Below the pieces are notes generated by a model, which made no database searches, had not been told where the DNA came from, and saw nothing but the letters and a program-made list of their open reading frames with translations. A DNA stretch of 64,000 nucleotides, taken from positions 620,001-684,000 of the forward strand of contig JAOWCC010001368.1 of NCBI GenBank assembly GCA_030867875.1, in the 5' to 3' direction. The translations under genes and the position numbers were made by a program. This document shows, piece after piece, positions 9,801-24,800 of the stretch. Numbering within the stretch: the stretch's first letter is position 1; each line of letters starts with the position of its first letter. This stretch comes from Actinernus sp. WN-2022 (lineage: Eukaryota > Cnidaria > Anthozoa > Actiniaria > Actinernidae).

Positions 9801-12800
9801 AGTGGCTGAAGGTTGCTAAAACTGTCATGAGCAATAGTGATACTTGTGTCATCGGCATACATTCTGGCAGTACCACAAGATAAACAATTCGGCAAGTCAT
9901 TTATGTAGACAAGGAAAAGTAATGGCCCTAGTATAGAGGCTGTTGTACACCACACGATAGTAATTCTGCACCAGATAATTTGCCATTAACAGAACATTTT
10001 TGCATTCTATCAGATAAATATGACTGGAACCAGTTTAGTGTAGACTTATCAACTCCATAGTACTCTAACTTCAACAAGAGAATTTTATGGTCAATGGTGT
10101 TAAAGGCTTTCTTAAGATCTATGAAAATCATATCATTGAGAACGCCTTTATCTATATTCACACACCAACTGTTAGTAGCCTCAAGTAACGCTGTTAGAGT
10201 ACTATGGAGTGTACGAAAGCCTGACTGGCTATGCGTTAATAAGTCATTGTCATTAAGAAACTTATATAACTGATCGAATACTATCTTCTCACAAACTTTT
10301 GCAACTGCTGGAATAAGTTATTATTAAGTCATTCCTTTTCCCTGATTTAAAGACTGGTGAGACTTTGGCAAGCTCCCATTCCGTAGGGAAGCATTCAGCT
10401 GTAATCGATTGGAATAGTATATCAAATGATGTGACTTACTGATAGGTGACTAATTATTAATAGTATATCAAATGATGTGACTTACTGATAGGTGACTAAT
10501 TATTAATAGTATATCAAATGATGTGACTTACTGATACATGTAGGTGACTAATTATTATTAATATATACCACACCAGTGAATATCGCTTTTTGCGCGCTCT
10601 GATTGGCTACTCAACCAGTGAATATGATTTCATATTCACCTCCGAGCGAAGCAGTGATCATCTCGTGCAAGTTTTTGTCCATTTGACAGAAAATAAAATA
10701 ACTACTTGGTGCTGGCTATTCACCTGGAGTGTGGTATATACTAAAACAATTATTCACCTCAGTGTTGGTGAATAGTGGTGGATATTTACCTCCCCGAAGC
10801 AGCTCGGTAAATATTCACCACTATTCACCAACACTGAGGTGAATAATTGTTAAATAGTATATCAAATGATGTGACTTACTGATAGGTGACTAATTATTAA
10901 TAGTATTTCAAATGATGTGACTTGCTGATAGGTGACTAATTATTAATAGTATATCAAATGATGTGACTTACTGATAGGTGACTAATTATTAATAGTATAT
11001 CAAATGATGTGACTTGCTGATAGGTGACTAATTATTAATAGTATTTCAAATGATGTGACTTGCTGATAGGTGACTAATTATTAATAGTATATCAAATGAT
11101 GTGACTTACTGATAGGTGACTAATTATTAATAGTATATCAAATGATGTGACTTGCTGATAGGTGACTAATTATTAATAGTATTTCAAATGATGTGACTTA
11201 CTGATAGGTGACTAATTATTAATAGTATATCAAATGATGTGACTTACTGATAGGTGACTAATTATTAATAGTATATCAAATGATGTGACTTGCTGATAGG
11301 TGACTAATTATTAATAGTATTTCAAATGATGTGACTTGCTGATAGGTGACTAATTATTAATAGTATTTCAAATGATGTGACTTGCTGATAGGTGACTAAT
11401 TATTAATAGTATATCAAATGATGTGACTTACTGATAGGTGACTAATTATTAATAGTATATCAAATGATGTGACTTGCTGATAGGTGACTAATTATTAATA
11501 GTATATCAAATGATGTGACTTACTGATAGGTGACTAATTATTAATAGTATATCAAATGATGTGACTTGCTGATAGGTGACTAATTATTAATAGTATTTCA
11601 AATGATGTGACTTACTGATAGGTGACTAATTATTAATAGTATATCAAATGATGTGACTTGCTGATAGGTGACTAATTATTATTTACCAAGGACAATGTGC
11701 CCCTGTATATGAGCTGTCTGCAGTACTGATGCATCATGGGAATAGTGCATATTCAGGGCACTATGTGGCACACATTAGAGATAACAAGGTGAGCTTAACA
11801 GCTGTCTTGTGTATATAAGACCTCGGCAGAAGAATGACCTAAGAAATATGTTTATCCAATTTGTTTTTGTAAGTATCGAGAAATTTACACACACAATACT
11901 CAGTTTCAGTTATGGAACAGGTTTCTCTGGTTTATTTTGATGTGGGATTGCTTTTAATTCTCCTGCTGCTGCTCTACATACATTGTATACAAACACAGGC
12001 AACCACCACCTTTTTTCGTTTGGCACAATGAGAGGTTTATTCAGTGAAATGACAGGACAGAGATCTAACTACAATATCACTCCACAAAAAACCTCTCGAC
12101 CCGGGACCGGGTGGGTAGGGAGGGAAGAAAATTAATTCAACTTTACACTGTTCACTGAGCAACTAAACCAAGAGGTTGAGGCATGCACTGACCGCCTCTG
12201 ATGTTACATCACAGTATATACATGTATATCGCTATGTTAATCATTAACTGGAATCTAATACAACGGCCTATAAACAGCTAGCGCTGCGTCGAATTAAACA
12301 TTTTGAGCGATGCCCAAAATAAACCCATTAAAATGTTGCCCATAGTAACAGGCAGCACTTCCCAACTATGAAATCGCAACATTGTGCAATTAGCTTTTGA
12401 AGTTTTCAGTTCTTTGTGTTTTGTTAATTTGATTTGAATACACCAAAATTTGAACACTTGCTAAATACTGAAAGATAAATATATAAAAAATATGTACATG
12501 TACCACTGTACACATGGTGTAATATGACCAATCATAGCCAAGCTATCAATTTTTACAAGTCCAGCTGCCACAGACTGGTGCTTCTATTAGGTTTAACTCT
12601 TTAAGCCCCAAGAGTGCCATACGGCACTATTACTGGTTACTTGCTTTGAGGGTTTAAATCTGACTAAGTTCAAAGAGCAATGCCCTGAGATTCCCACACA
12701 CCTTAATGTATAGACCAATGATCCTATTGAACTGCATTAGGCATATTAAAAATGAATAATTTCATCTAAATCCTCCTTTCTTTTCACAAGTTAACTATAG

Positions 12801-15800
12801 TTGACATTATTTCACTTCAGAAAAAGGGACTAAAATGACAGTTACAGAAAAAAATAGTTCTCCTCAGATTCTAAATTTTCTTACAAAAATGCATATTTCA
12901 CATAACATTTAGAGTTTCATGTTTGCACTAACCTCACTTTCTGTCTCCCAACACCTAAACTTGCCCAACACCAAGCCATTCTGTCCACAAACACTTCACA
13001 GCAAGCTAAATTCATCCATAATGACCGCAAAGCATGCCGGGAAATCCTACCAAACAGCAACATGGCCCTTCCCCATCTTCATTCTTCAAAATATAGAAGA
13101 AGTCTAAAGCCATTTCGACCTTATAGCTTCATATTGGAATCAATGGCAAGTAAATATTGTCCAATATTCCAAAAAAGCTACATGTATGATAGGTGGCTCC
13201 AGACCAGCTCCATTTATAAAGCCCACGATAAAGTGACAGAAGACGTCCTGGCCCATTCACGAGTGGAAAATGAGGCTCTTTCTCTATCACAATAGCAGGC
13301 ACAGACTCAGTTCTTCGAGAAAGTGCTGATTCATTAGTTCTCATCAGACTTAATGATGTCCTCCAGCACTCTAAAAATGAAAAAAAATGCATTAAAAAGC
13401 CTTAAATTATGTATTCCCCCAAACAAACTTTCTCCAGCTCCGTAGCAATGCGATGTCAACGTATCCAAAATGGCAGACAAAAAACTTTGAGCCCCCAGTA
13501 TTATTGGTCAGATGAAAATTCCATGGTAACAGTGACTACAGTTTTCTTAGGGGGGGAGGGCTTGTTGCAGTCTAGAATGAGCCAAAAATCAGATAAAAGC
13601 CCTTGGGGCTTAAAGGGTTAAAGACTGATCAAGATTTGTTGGCATAACAAACACTCTTCGTGTTAGGACAGAACACATTAAGAAGTTTCACCCTATCTCA
13701 AATCTTAGCTGCTTTGCTAAACTAATGGATAAATATGTTCATGTTTGTTGAGATGAATAACAAAGTACAGTGGTGAACCCAACAGTAGAATATCTTTTAG
13801 TTTTAGAAGATGTGTATGTGTCGTTTTTGTGGCCCATTAGTCAGAGCGATTTTCATCAATGGCAACAGTTAATTGTTTGCGTATGTCACATCTTTTTCTC
13901 CTATTTTTTTCTTCACAAACCTGAAATTGAGTCACATAATTATTTTTTGATGTGCTTCACACACTCAAATGATATTGTGCAGCTGTGTTTACTCAGTTTA
14001 CTTTTAACGAGAACTGCGGATCAGTTACCACATGGCTTTTCAGTATCCTCCCCTTTTCCCACCCTCCCCTCCCCCCCCCCCCCCCCCCCCCCCCCAACCC
14101 CGGAAGAGAAAAGTTTGGAATGGTCCACCCCTCTAAAGCTATTTAGGCCTAATAGTTTGATATTGTAATCAATGACAAGCAAATGTTGTCCAATATTCCC
14201 AAGAAGCTATGGTAGGTGGCTCCAGACCTCCATTTATAAAGCCCATGGTAAAGTGACAGAAGAAATCCTGGCCCATCCTACAAGTGAGAAATGAAGCTTA
14301 TTCTCCAGCAAAATACCTTGCACAGACTAAGTTCTTCTAGAAGTTCTTTGAGATGTCCACCAGCACTCTATAAATGGGGAAAACAAATACTGAGTGCTTT
14401 CTCAAACAAACTTTGCTGTGTGGTCCGTTACAAGCTAGTGAACTAGAGCATTTCTATTTCACACACAGTCCTGGTACAAGATAGTGAACTAGCATATTTC
14501 TATTTCAGACACAGTCCTGGTACAAGTTCAATGATGAGGACATTGAGAAGATGCAGAGCAAGTTGAAATTAACAAGTGACGAGGACAGCTTAGGTATGGA
14601 TTTTGTTGTTGCATTAATTTTAAAAGTCTGAATTAAAAATAAAACTTTGTTATCAGGTATGTTAATATAAGGCAATGTTTGGATAACAAGGAGGGTAATC
14701 ATGTACTTTATGACCTATTGACATGTGTCGGCCTACTAACGACCAACTAACGGCCAACACTTTGGCCAACACTTCACCATTAGTTGGCCGACAGTTGGCC
14801 AACAGTTGGTCATTAGTCGGCCGTATGTTTATGATTATGCTTTGTCATACCTGACTGGTTACCACATTAGCAACAAGATAATTTGTGGGCCAGTGTCAGG
14901 GACTCATGGGAAATTTAGTAACTAAATGATTTTTGACCAAGGGAACCTACATGTACATGTAACTACTCATCTCAGAAAGTTAACTTTACAATATAATGTG
15001 ATTGTTTAGAACCAGGTGTAAAGAATACCAAGAGACCTAAATGTAGCAAGGGGTACCACACCTCCAGGAATGCTTACATGCTGGTGTACACTCGCCAGCC
15101 TACAGGTACATACCAGCAATTTGTATATTAGACTACCTTTCAGACTCTGTTTTAACTGTGTAGGAGGTAGGAAATTCATTGAAATTCTAAGAAATTAGAA
15201 AAACATATAGGTATTAGCCAATTATGACTTGGCTCTTGAGGTATGGTATGCCATGTATAGGTATCAGCCAATTATGACTTGACTCCTTAGGTATGGTATG
15301 CCATGTATAGGTATTAGCCAATTATGACTTGACTCTTGAGGTATGGTATATGCCATGTATAGGTATCAGCCTATTATGACTTGATTCTTGAGGTATGGTA
15401 TGCCATGTATAGGTATCAGCCAATTATGACTTGACTCTTGAGGTATGGTATGCCATGTATAGGTATCAGCCAATTATGACTTGACTCTTGAGGTATGGTA
15501 TGCCATGTATAGGTATCAGCCAATTATGACTTGGCTCTTGAGGTATGGTATGCCATGTATACAATGTAGGTCTTAGCCAATTATGACTTGACTCTTGAGG
15601 TATGGTATGCCATGTATAGGTATTAGCCAATTATGACTTAACTCTTGAGGTATGGTATGCCATGTATAGGTATCAGCCAATTATGACTTGACTCTTGAGG
15701 TATGGTATGCCATGTATAGGAATCAGCCAATTATTACTTGACTCTTGAGGTATGGTATGCCATGTATAGGTCTTAGCCAATTATGACTTGACTCTTGAGG

Positions 15801-18800
15801 TATGGTATGCCATGTATAGGTGTCAGCCAATTATGAGTTGACTGTTGAGGAATGGTATGCCATGTATAGGTATCAGCCAATTATGACTTGACTCTTGAGG
15901 TATGGTATGCCATGTATAGGTGTCAGCCAATTATGACTTGACTCTTGAGGTATGGTATGCCATGTACATGTTGTGGTTCAATTATTATCTCTGGTACAAA
16001 TATATTTGAACCAGTACAAATGTTTTGAACCAGTACCATTTTTTTGAACCAGTACAATTTTTTTTGAACTGGTTCATTTTTTCAAGATTCTAAAAAGGGA
16101 TTTTTAATTTTTTGGGGATTCATAAACAAAAAAGGGGGTTATTTTTTTATTTGGGGGGGGGGGGGGGGTGATTTAAAAAGAAGAAGAAATTCCACCCTCC
16201 CCTGTACTTTCTACCTTCCCTTCCCCAGTCCATCCCCTTTTTCCCTTGTCCCCCTGACACACCTTACTGTACCACTTACCTTGACGGTCACCCATCCAAT
16301 TACTAACCTCGCCCGGTCGGGCTTAACTTGAGACAGGATCACGAGGAATGCCTAGTAGATGATGATCCAGTCGATTAACGCACTACGCCACCGTTTATTC
16401 TATAAGTGACTAATCGTCGAACCCAGTCCCTCTCCTTATGCTAATTTGTTTCCTGTCTCTTAATTTTATTCGCACATGCTCACTGCTAACAAAATCGGAC
16501 TTGGAAATAAAATTACATGGACGACAACACGGACAAAACTGTATTATACGACCCCTTATACAGACGAAGTTTGTGTTGACTGCATTCTTTTATGAAAACT
16601 GCAGCAACTCAGGGGAAGTAAGAAAGCTAAATCCAGAAAATACATTGTTTATAGATGATCAGATGTACTTTACGGCTCCACTCGTACTTCGAAACAAACT
16701 GTGTCAACCGAGTAATCACAGCTGAGGCTGAGCTAAAAGAAAGCAAATCACCTGACTAACATTGTATCTGGAAGAAGACTTCTACGAAAGAGCTAATAAA
16801 GAGTATCTTAAAGTATTAAACGAGTGCAAATGATCTTGAAGTAACCCCTTGTACTTGTTAGACTCAGCTTACCAAATGGAATAAAACACTGACTAGAAGT
16901 AGAAGAAAATGCGAGTACGCAAACAACAAACTTCTAACTAAATCCTGACAACAAAGAATCAAAGTGGCTCAAAAAACTCTAAATTTTTAAACGGGATCTG
17001 AAACAATCATAGCGGCTGATGAAAGTCAGGACCCGGCTAATCCACAGACCGAATTGGAATTTAGTGTGTTAGCTGTTGTGGATGGAAGGAAGCCGGAGAA
17101 AAACCCTTAGAGCAAGGGCGAGATAATATGGCACCATGCGCCACCTCGACTCAAAGAAATGCTGTAACTATTCTTTTGTTCTCTCATCAAAGAATCACCC
17201 ACCGAGGATGTGAAAAGAAGCAAAAATGGATAAATGATCAAGAACTACACAGAAATAACGCAAAAAAAATACAACATTTCTGTTTCACTTTGCCGTTCCA
17301 AGTGGAGTTGACAAGGACCAATAACAAGCAGATTTATTAAAGCCAGTTAGCACTCCACTCCAAGCAAACTCATTCCTAACACAATCCAAGACCTATATAA
17401 ACCGAACATTAAAAAAATAACTTCGGTAAACCCAAGTGCTCACTAATTTAGGGTTTTTAGAGCTACATGTAGTCACTGAATTAGGCTTTTTAGGGCTAGA
17501 TCACTGAACAACACAAAAATAATGCTTCTTCGATGGTCCAGAGAACTAATCCAAACCCTTACCCTGCATTTAAAAACACCCTAACCATTCAACAACAGGT
17601 GCTCAATGAGTTAGGGTTTTTAGAGCTATAGTCACTAAATTACGGCTAAGTCACTTATAATGCTTCTTCGATGGTCCAGAGAACTAATCCAAACCCTTAC
17701 CCTGCATTTAAAAACACCCTAACTGTCAACAATGGGTGGTCACTAATTTAGGGTGTTAGTGGCATAGTTTGCTGTTTATATTCCTATTAAAATATATCAC
17801 TGCGCAAAGTAACTGTGTTACCAGTACATTCCAGCTATAAAATAAAAGATGAACACATACCTATAAAGGTATTTTTATTCCAAAGTACTTCTGTAGAACT
17901 TACTATGCTATTTTCTTACATGGAAAGCCTATCATAAACCTTACCCCAAACTACAAGTTCACACTTGTAAATAAAATTTGAACTGGTTCCAAAAAATGGT
18001 ACTGGTTCCAAAAAATGGTACTGGTTAAAAAAAATAGTACTGGTTAAAAAATTTTGCACCAAAGATAAAATTGAACCACAACATATACATGTCCCGGCGA
18101 AAATATGTTCATGATTTCATGAACCAGCATGAACTGTTCATGAAAGTTCATGAACAGTTCTTGATATGTTCTTGACTGGCAATTGTCTCAGTTCATGAAC
18201 TAAAATTCATGAAATGTTCATTGAACTGTTAATGAATATTTCATGGTCACTGATAAATACCAAATATGTTCATGAACTTATGATGAATTGTTCATGAATG
18301 GAACGAAATACATTTTTTCTTGAAAGGTTCACTGAATTATTTCAAGAACATTTCATGAACATTTCAAGAACTAAGATGGTTCAGGAGAGTTCATAATTAA
18401 TTCATGAAATACAATAATGAATCTCTAATGAACTTTCATGAATTCATGAACTGTTATAATTTCACAAAATAATAAGTTGAAGAACCTTTCATGGACATTT
18501 TAAAAATGCTAGAAAGTTCATGAGAGTTCACAAGAAATTCATCAACTGCAACATTAATAACCTCTAATGAACTTTTACCAACCCTATATTATTCTTGAGA
18601 CCACATTCAAACTGTAATCAACACAGCAATAGCTTTTTCCATGGTCTATTAGCTCCCCAAGCATAGTTATAATAATAATGACACTAACAAATTTAAGACC
18701 GCTGTACGCCAACATTTTATTGAATCAGGAGAATGGTTTAATTTTTTTAATGTTATCATATTACTAAGTATGTCTCCTTTTATCATGGCATTATTATTAA

Positions 18801-21800
18801 CCTAGTTGTTATTATTGTAAATTGTTTTTTAAAATTTACACTAATGTGATATGGTTACACCGTTTTATCAGTTAATAAAGTAGAACCCGTCTGGCAGACA
18901 ACATAATCAATGAAACAACAATGCATTGTCTTTTCCGGTTCAAATGAGTTCGTTCAGCCAAGTTCCCCTTGCGAAATGAATTGCCAGGTTTCTCAGGGAA
19001 TCCTTAAGGAACAGACTACTGCATGGAAAGGCTACATAATTATTTTATTTGAAGGCAGGATAAACATCACAATAAATACAATGAAATGAGAAATAAAATA
19101 AGTTAAATTAAGATAGCAGTCGTGTGAGGAGGCTGAGACTAAAATAATGTTAAGCATCACAGCATTCTCCTGGTTATTTTAGACTAAGAGTTGACTTACC
19201 AATTTGACTGGCTTGTTCAAAAAGGAAATTCCCATCGTTTATATAAGCAAAGTATTTCTGCTAAGAAATTTGAACAGAAGAACGTAGGACCTTCGATCTC
19301 CGACTCTTACTTTTATGAGTTAAGACTGGAACCAACTTGACCATATTTGGTTGGCAGAGTTGCCAGGCCTCCAAGGGCGGTTATTCTTTGAAGGGATGTG
19401 TGTTGCTCGGTTGGACTTCGAGTTTTACAAGCTCAATGAAAGGTTAATTCAAAGAGTATTTCAAGCACAATATTCTTTAGATGGAATGATAATAATAACC
19501 GCTGCAACTGAGAGGCATCCCTAGTTCTGGATGGCACGATTTAATGGAGAAATATGTACATTAGCCGAATAGGTAAGCTTAAAATGTCTTACTTTTATAT
19601 ACGATATATGTGCTTTCAGTTTCATGCAACAGTCACTACCTAAAACCACTATTATAGCTTAGAGTTTTCTAGTAATTCAGTTCGTTTTAATAGATTATTG
19701 CTCACATAGAATATACTTCAAATAACAATGTCAATGTGGTAAAATCCTTCCAGTCAACATGTCATCAAAAATGGCCATTATTTTATCTGATATTATCTGA
19801 CGTTATTTTATATGGGGGCCCTGTATTCGTTCAGCAAAATTCGCATTAATCTTTGGTAAAACTGTTCTTACCACGAAAATATTTCAGTTATGACTTTTGT
19901 AAATCTTACAGTTTGGAATAAAGTTTATATTTTGTATACTTGAATCGAAGTTCTAAACCCTGCGGCGTAAAATTTTCAAACCAAGAGATTACTGCTTGAC
20001 GGCCTACGGGATTCACAGAGCAACAAATCCTACTAAATTGTCAATTTAAAAAGAAATTCTAATCATAATTCCAGATTTGTTGGTTATATCGTTGCAGGTC
20101 TTGGAGTTGCAGATCCATTTAAGCTTGCCAAGTCTTGAAATAAACAGGGGCAAGTCAAATGCATCAGTACACATGATGTAGTGACTGAAAAACCGAATCG
20201 CTTGTATTTAGAACTAGAAATTATGCTATAGATAATAAACTAAAAGCTGGACTAGCATGAAACACGCATTAGCTCTTTATTGATGTTGTTTTTATGTTAC
20301 TTTATTTATAAATACTTTATTTATCCAGGGCTAAAAATAATGGCCGGTCAGTCACCGGTCAAGATCTGTATTTGGTTGAAACTGCAGTAACATTTACCGG
20401 TCAAAATGACCAGCAAGGCAAAGATTTGATCGGACAAGTTCCAATTCTAGCCGGACATTGTCCGATGACCGGCCGTTATTTTTAGCCCTGTTTATCATGG
20501 TCAAATCTGCTGTCTGATGTGTTCATGTCTGATGTGTTCATGAACTATTCATGAATCTACCAAATCTAATAAATTTTATGAATTACTGCTTGTAAATGTT
20601 CATGCCTGATTCATGAACTGTTCACGAATCTAACACAAATCTATTTGAACAGTGACTGTAAATGTTCATGCCTTATTCATGAACTGTTCATGCCTTATTC
20701 ATGAACTGTTCATGAATCTACACAAATGTATTTGAACAGTGCCTGTAAATGTTCATGCCTGATTCATGAACTGTTCATGAACCATCTTCATGAAATGTTC
20801 ATGTACTTTTAGGTCATGAGATGTTCATGAAAATCATCTTTCATGAATGTGGCCATTTAATGTTCATTCCCATTCATGAACAGTTCATGAATATTTCATG
20901 AATGTTCATGGACATAAATTCATGAACCATTCATGAATAGTTCATCAAATTTTCGCCGAGGCCTGGTATCAGCCAATTCTGACTTGGTTCTTGAGGTAAG
21001 GTATGCCATGTACAGTACCGCCGGGAATTATAGGGACATTTACCGCGGCTGTGCCGCATGCAATGCCCGCGGTTTTACCGCGAAAAACCGCGGTGACCGC
21101 GGCCACTCCTGAGGTCGCCGTGGTCACTTTTGAGATCGCCGCGGTCACTTTTGAGGTCGCCGCGGTAATCGTGCCGCGGTGGTCATGCCGCGGCGCTAAC
21201 ATTTTACTTTGAAGCAGTTGGCTTCGTTACAGCGTGAACGGCGGTCTCGAGTAGGAAAGACAACTTACGAAAGTTAACAAAAGATTGTTAGCGCGCCGTG
21301 TCTTACAAAATGCTTATTTTGAAGCAGTTGGCGTCGTTAGTTTATAATAAGAACGCGAACGGCGGTCTCGAGTAAGAAAAACAACTTACGAAAATTAACA
21401 GAAGATTATTAACGAGCCGTGTGTTAAAAAATGCTTATTTTGAAGCAGTTGGCTAGAACGCGAACGGCAGTCTCGAGTAAGAAAGACAACTTACGAAAAT
21501 TAACAGAAGATTATTAACGAGCCGTGTGTTAAAAAATGCTTATTTTGAAGCAGTTGGCTTCGTTAGTTAATCAGAACGTGAACGGCGGTCTCGAGTAAGA
21601 AAGACAACTTACGGAAATTAACAGAAGATTGTTAGCGTGCCGTGGCTTAAGAAATGCTTAAAAAGAAGCAGTTGGCTTCGTTACAGTATTGTGCAAAAGT
21701 CATGCAAACATATTTCGACGAATTTCGCTCTTTGTTCAGCGACATTTCGACGATTTGTCAAACGAAAATTCGGACCGAGTTATCGAAGTATCGTGATCCG

Positions 21801-24800
21801 AAACGTGTCTGTTGATTGCACAATTTCGTATTTTAACCTTTCTTTCACTAGGATTAACGCGTGATAAATTCGAATTCATAACAAACAGTTTTACAAACGT
21901 ACGGTAAGATGGTTTTGGTAAATACCCTGCGTGCCAGAGGCGTCAAAAAGTCAAGATTCTTACTGCGCAGTATAATAAAAGTTCCTGTCAATCGTGAACT
22001 GTTAGCCAGACACGTGTCTCATTTCTGACACAAATACCGCGGGGAAAGTAAATTCCATTTACGCGAATTGACTGATCTGATTCGATGCATTAAAGCTCTT
22101 AATTCAAAAGGAATTGCACTTTCCGAGTAGAAGTTTTCTGGTATAAGAGTATAGAAGTTTTTGTACGTCTTTCAATATGACAAACGTTGCTTCAAAACTC
22201 TGTCGATGTTCTGTAAAACTGACACGTTCACGCCTGACTGATTGCACGTGGAAGTTCAGACTCCAAGAAGAGTTGAGAATTTAATATGCAACCATTTACA
22301 ATGATTTACGCTGAAACCCTTTAATACTCGTAACAAGACAAGGATCTGCCATAAATGTGAAACTACACTGAAGAAAAAGTTTATTTGGTGTTATGCTTCG
22401 TTAGTTAATAAGAACGCGAACGGCGGTCTCAAGTAAGAAAGACAACTAGAAGATTGTTAGCGGGCCGTCTCTTAAGAAATGCTTATTTTGAAGCAGTTGG
22501 CTTTGTTAGTTAATAAGAACGCGAACGGCGGTCTCAAGTAAGAAAGACAACTTACGAAAGTTAACAGAAGATTGTTAGCGGGCCGTCTCTCAAGAAATGC
22601 TTATTTTGAAGCCGTTGGTTTCGTTAGTTAATAACTTACGAAAGTTAACAGAAGATTGTTAGCGGGCCGTCTCTTAAGAAATGCTTATTTTGAAGCAGTT
22701 GGCTTTGTTAGTTAATAAGAATGCGAACGGCGGTCTCAAGTAAGAAAGACAACTTACGAAAGTTAACAGAAGATTGTTAGCGGGCCGTATCTCAAGAAAT
22801 GCTTATTTTGAAGCAGTTGGCTTCGTTAGTTAATAAGAACGCGAACGGTGGTCTCGAGTAACAAAGTTAACAGAAGATTGTTTACGAGAAGTTTAATGCC
22901 GGTGATCGTTCTTTGGGTGATTATGCTCAACGCATAAGCTGTTTGTCATCCATCACATTCAAAGCTTTCAAGTACGAAGACTGCTAACAATGTACATGTA
23001 TTTCCATTGCGGCACCGCGGCAAGCGCCTCGGTTTATCACCTCAGTTTGCAACCGTGGTGTCCTCAAAAACTACCGCGGTCATTTGTTCGGTGACTGCGG
23101 TCATTTGTTCGGTGACCGCGGTCATTTGTTTGGTGACCGCGGTCATTTGTTCGGTGACTGTGGCACCGTACTGCTGCTCCGCGTCTGTTGCCCGAGGTTT
23201 TTCCGCAGTCGGATGTCCCTATAATTCCCGGCGGTACTGTATAGGTATCAGCCAATTCTGACTTGACTCGTGAGGTATGGTATGTCATGTATAGGTATCA
23301 GCCAATAATGACAGTCACTCTGTTCTGATTGTATAACAGATGTTATACAGGAGGAGAGTGCAGAGGCCCCTGCACACTTGCAGGAACTAGTTGCTGGGGA
23401 TAACAGCAAGTTTGAAGAATGGGTTACTGAAATGAATGGCTTGATGGTGAGTTGAAATAGGCTTCTCTATAATTCATTGTGTATGAGTGAATATTGTTTT
23501 TGTTATCATAATCGTCATCATCATTATTGCCTCACAACCAGGCAAAAGTGCCAGAAAGTTTCAATTGGTACTTTGCTGCAAAGTGTCAAACGTTGTGAGC
23601 CTTCTCCTTGGTCAAAATGTGATCAGCACCAGTTGTGCTGGTCAGGAATGGGATTTTATTGTTAGAAAATCGACATTGTAAGCAATCAGGTACGAATTGG
23701 TTCCAGTGAAGGGAAAGAAAATCAAGTTGTCATACAGTGGCTTTAATACATGTATTTGCAAAGCATCGGTTGTATGAACTTCATGGATTTGCTATTGTTG
23801 AGGCAATTTATAAATCTGTTCTTTATCTCTTTATTGACCTCTGACTTCCAGAATAGGGATATTGAAACAATGATTTAACAGAGGGACTTTATCGTACTTT
23901 GCCTCTCATGATACTAACGGCTAAACCAAATTTTCATCTCATGTCTTTGCATTTAATATTAAGCAACTTAACTTTTTAAATGAAAGAGAAAACAAAATTC
24001 AAAACCTCCCCCTTTCATATTCTCTTAAACAGATTCTTACTTTGTTTAGTTAAAGTGTTAACTGGCACAAATAACCAGTCGATTCACTTAGTGATAAGGA
24101 ATTTAATGCATTGTTTGGTTGCTGGTCTGATATTCAGAATTGTGACTTTGACCTCTATGAGTTTTTTTGTAATTCTAACCCTGATAAATCCGACGAATGT
24201 GACCCCGATTTAATGCTCTCTGCCTCTTGCTCTGCCTATTATTCAATTCCTAAATTAAATAAGCTAATGAATAAGTCTGGTCTAAAATCCTTTTCAATAT
24301 TCCATTGTAACATTAGAAGCCTAGTTAAAAATTTAAATCTCCTAGAGGAAGTTCTCAGTTCTTTAGATTTAAAGCCTGATATTTTGGGAATAACCGAAAC
24401 TAAGCTGAATGATGAAACTGTTACCAATATTGACATCCATTCTTATAATTTCTTTCATACTGATTCTGTAACTAATGCTGGCGGTGCTGGTTTATACATA
24501 CTCAAATTTTGTTTTAGCTAATAATCTGAAGGCCATTCCAAGGCCTGATATTAAATTTGACAGGAATTTAGTTGAATCCTGTTGGGCTCAAGTTGATGTT
24601 GGCAAGAATAAAAAGCAGATTATTGTTGGTTGTACATTGTATATATAGGCATCCTACTGCTGATCTTAGTGAATTTACAACCCAGCTCAATAATATAATA
24701 AAAGTGCTGAATCCCAGCAAACATGAGATCTATATTTTTGGTGATATGAACATTGATTTTCTTAAATGTAATACACATGCACAAACTGAAGAGTATCTAC

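Larger units (their letters stand above)
10400..11684. repeat. 46-bp minisatellite abutting a USP48 splice acceptor
   Basis: The unit TAGTATATCAAATGATGTGA + CTTACTGATAGGTGACTAAT + TATTAA repeats about 3 times at 10407-10558 and about 18 times at 10855-11682. Variants are TATTTCA versus TATATCA and TTGC versus TTAC. The array is interrupted by MITE-like palindromes (10561-10851). Its last unit ends in CTAATTATT|ATTTACCAAG, so the repeat supplies most of the pyrimidine/branch region of exon 3. Confidence 0.9.
15971..18082. mobile_element. About 2.1-kb inverted-repeat element with TTGTGGTTCAATT ends
   Basis: Left end TTGTGGTTCAATTATTATC followed by repeated GAACCAGTAC; right end is the complement (GGTACTGGTTCC repeats, then AATTGAACCACAA). 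The target duplication is unclear because flanks are CATGTA-rich on both sides. No long reading frame. It contains a 5S-like sequence and a SINE fragment. Confidence 0.65.

Noticed and set aside
10400..11684. CRISPR-like array
   Set aside because: Units are head-to-tail 46-bp minisatellite copies without unique spacers, in an animal intron. The same applies to the 50-, 65-, 75-, 78-, 81- and 86-bp arrays.
13770..14168. 132-codon frame with a poly-Pro end
   Set aside because: The proline run is the poly-C tract, and the frame lies across a duplicated non-coding block in an intron.
16320..16393. tRNA-derived SINE head on the minus strand
   Set aside because: GTGGCGTAGTGCGTTAATCG looks A-box-like, but no B box follows. 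The downstream sequence matches 5S rRNA instead.
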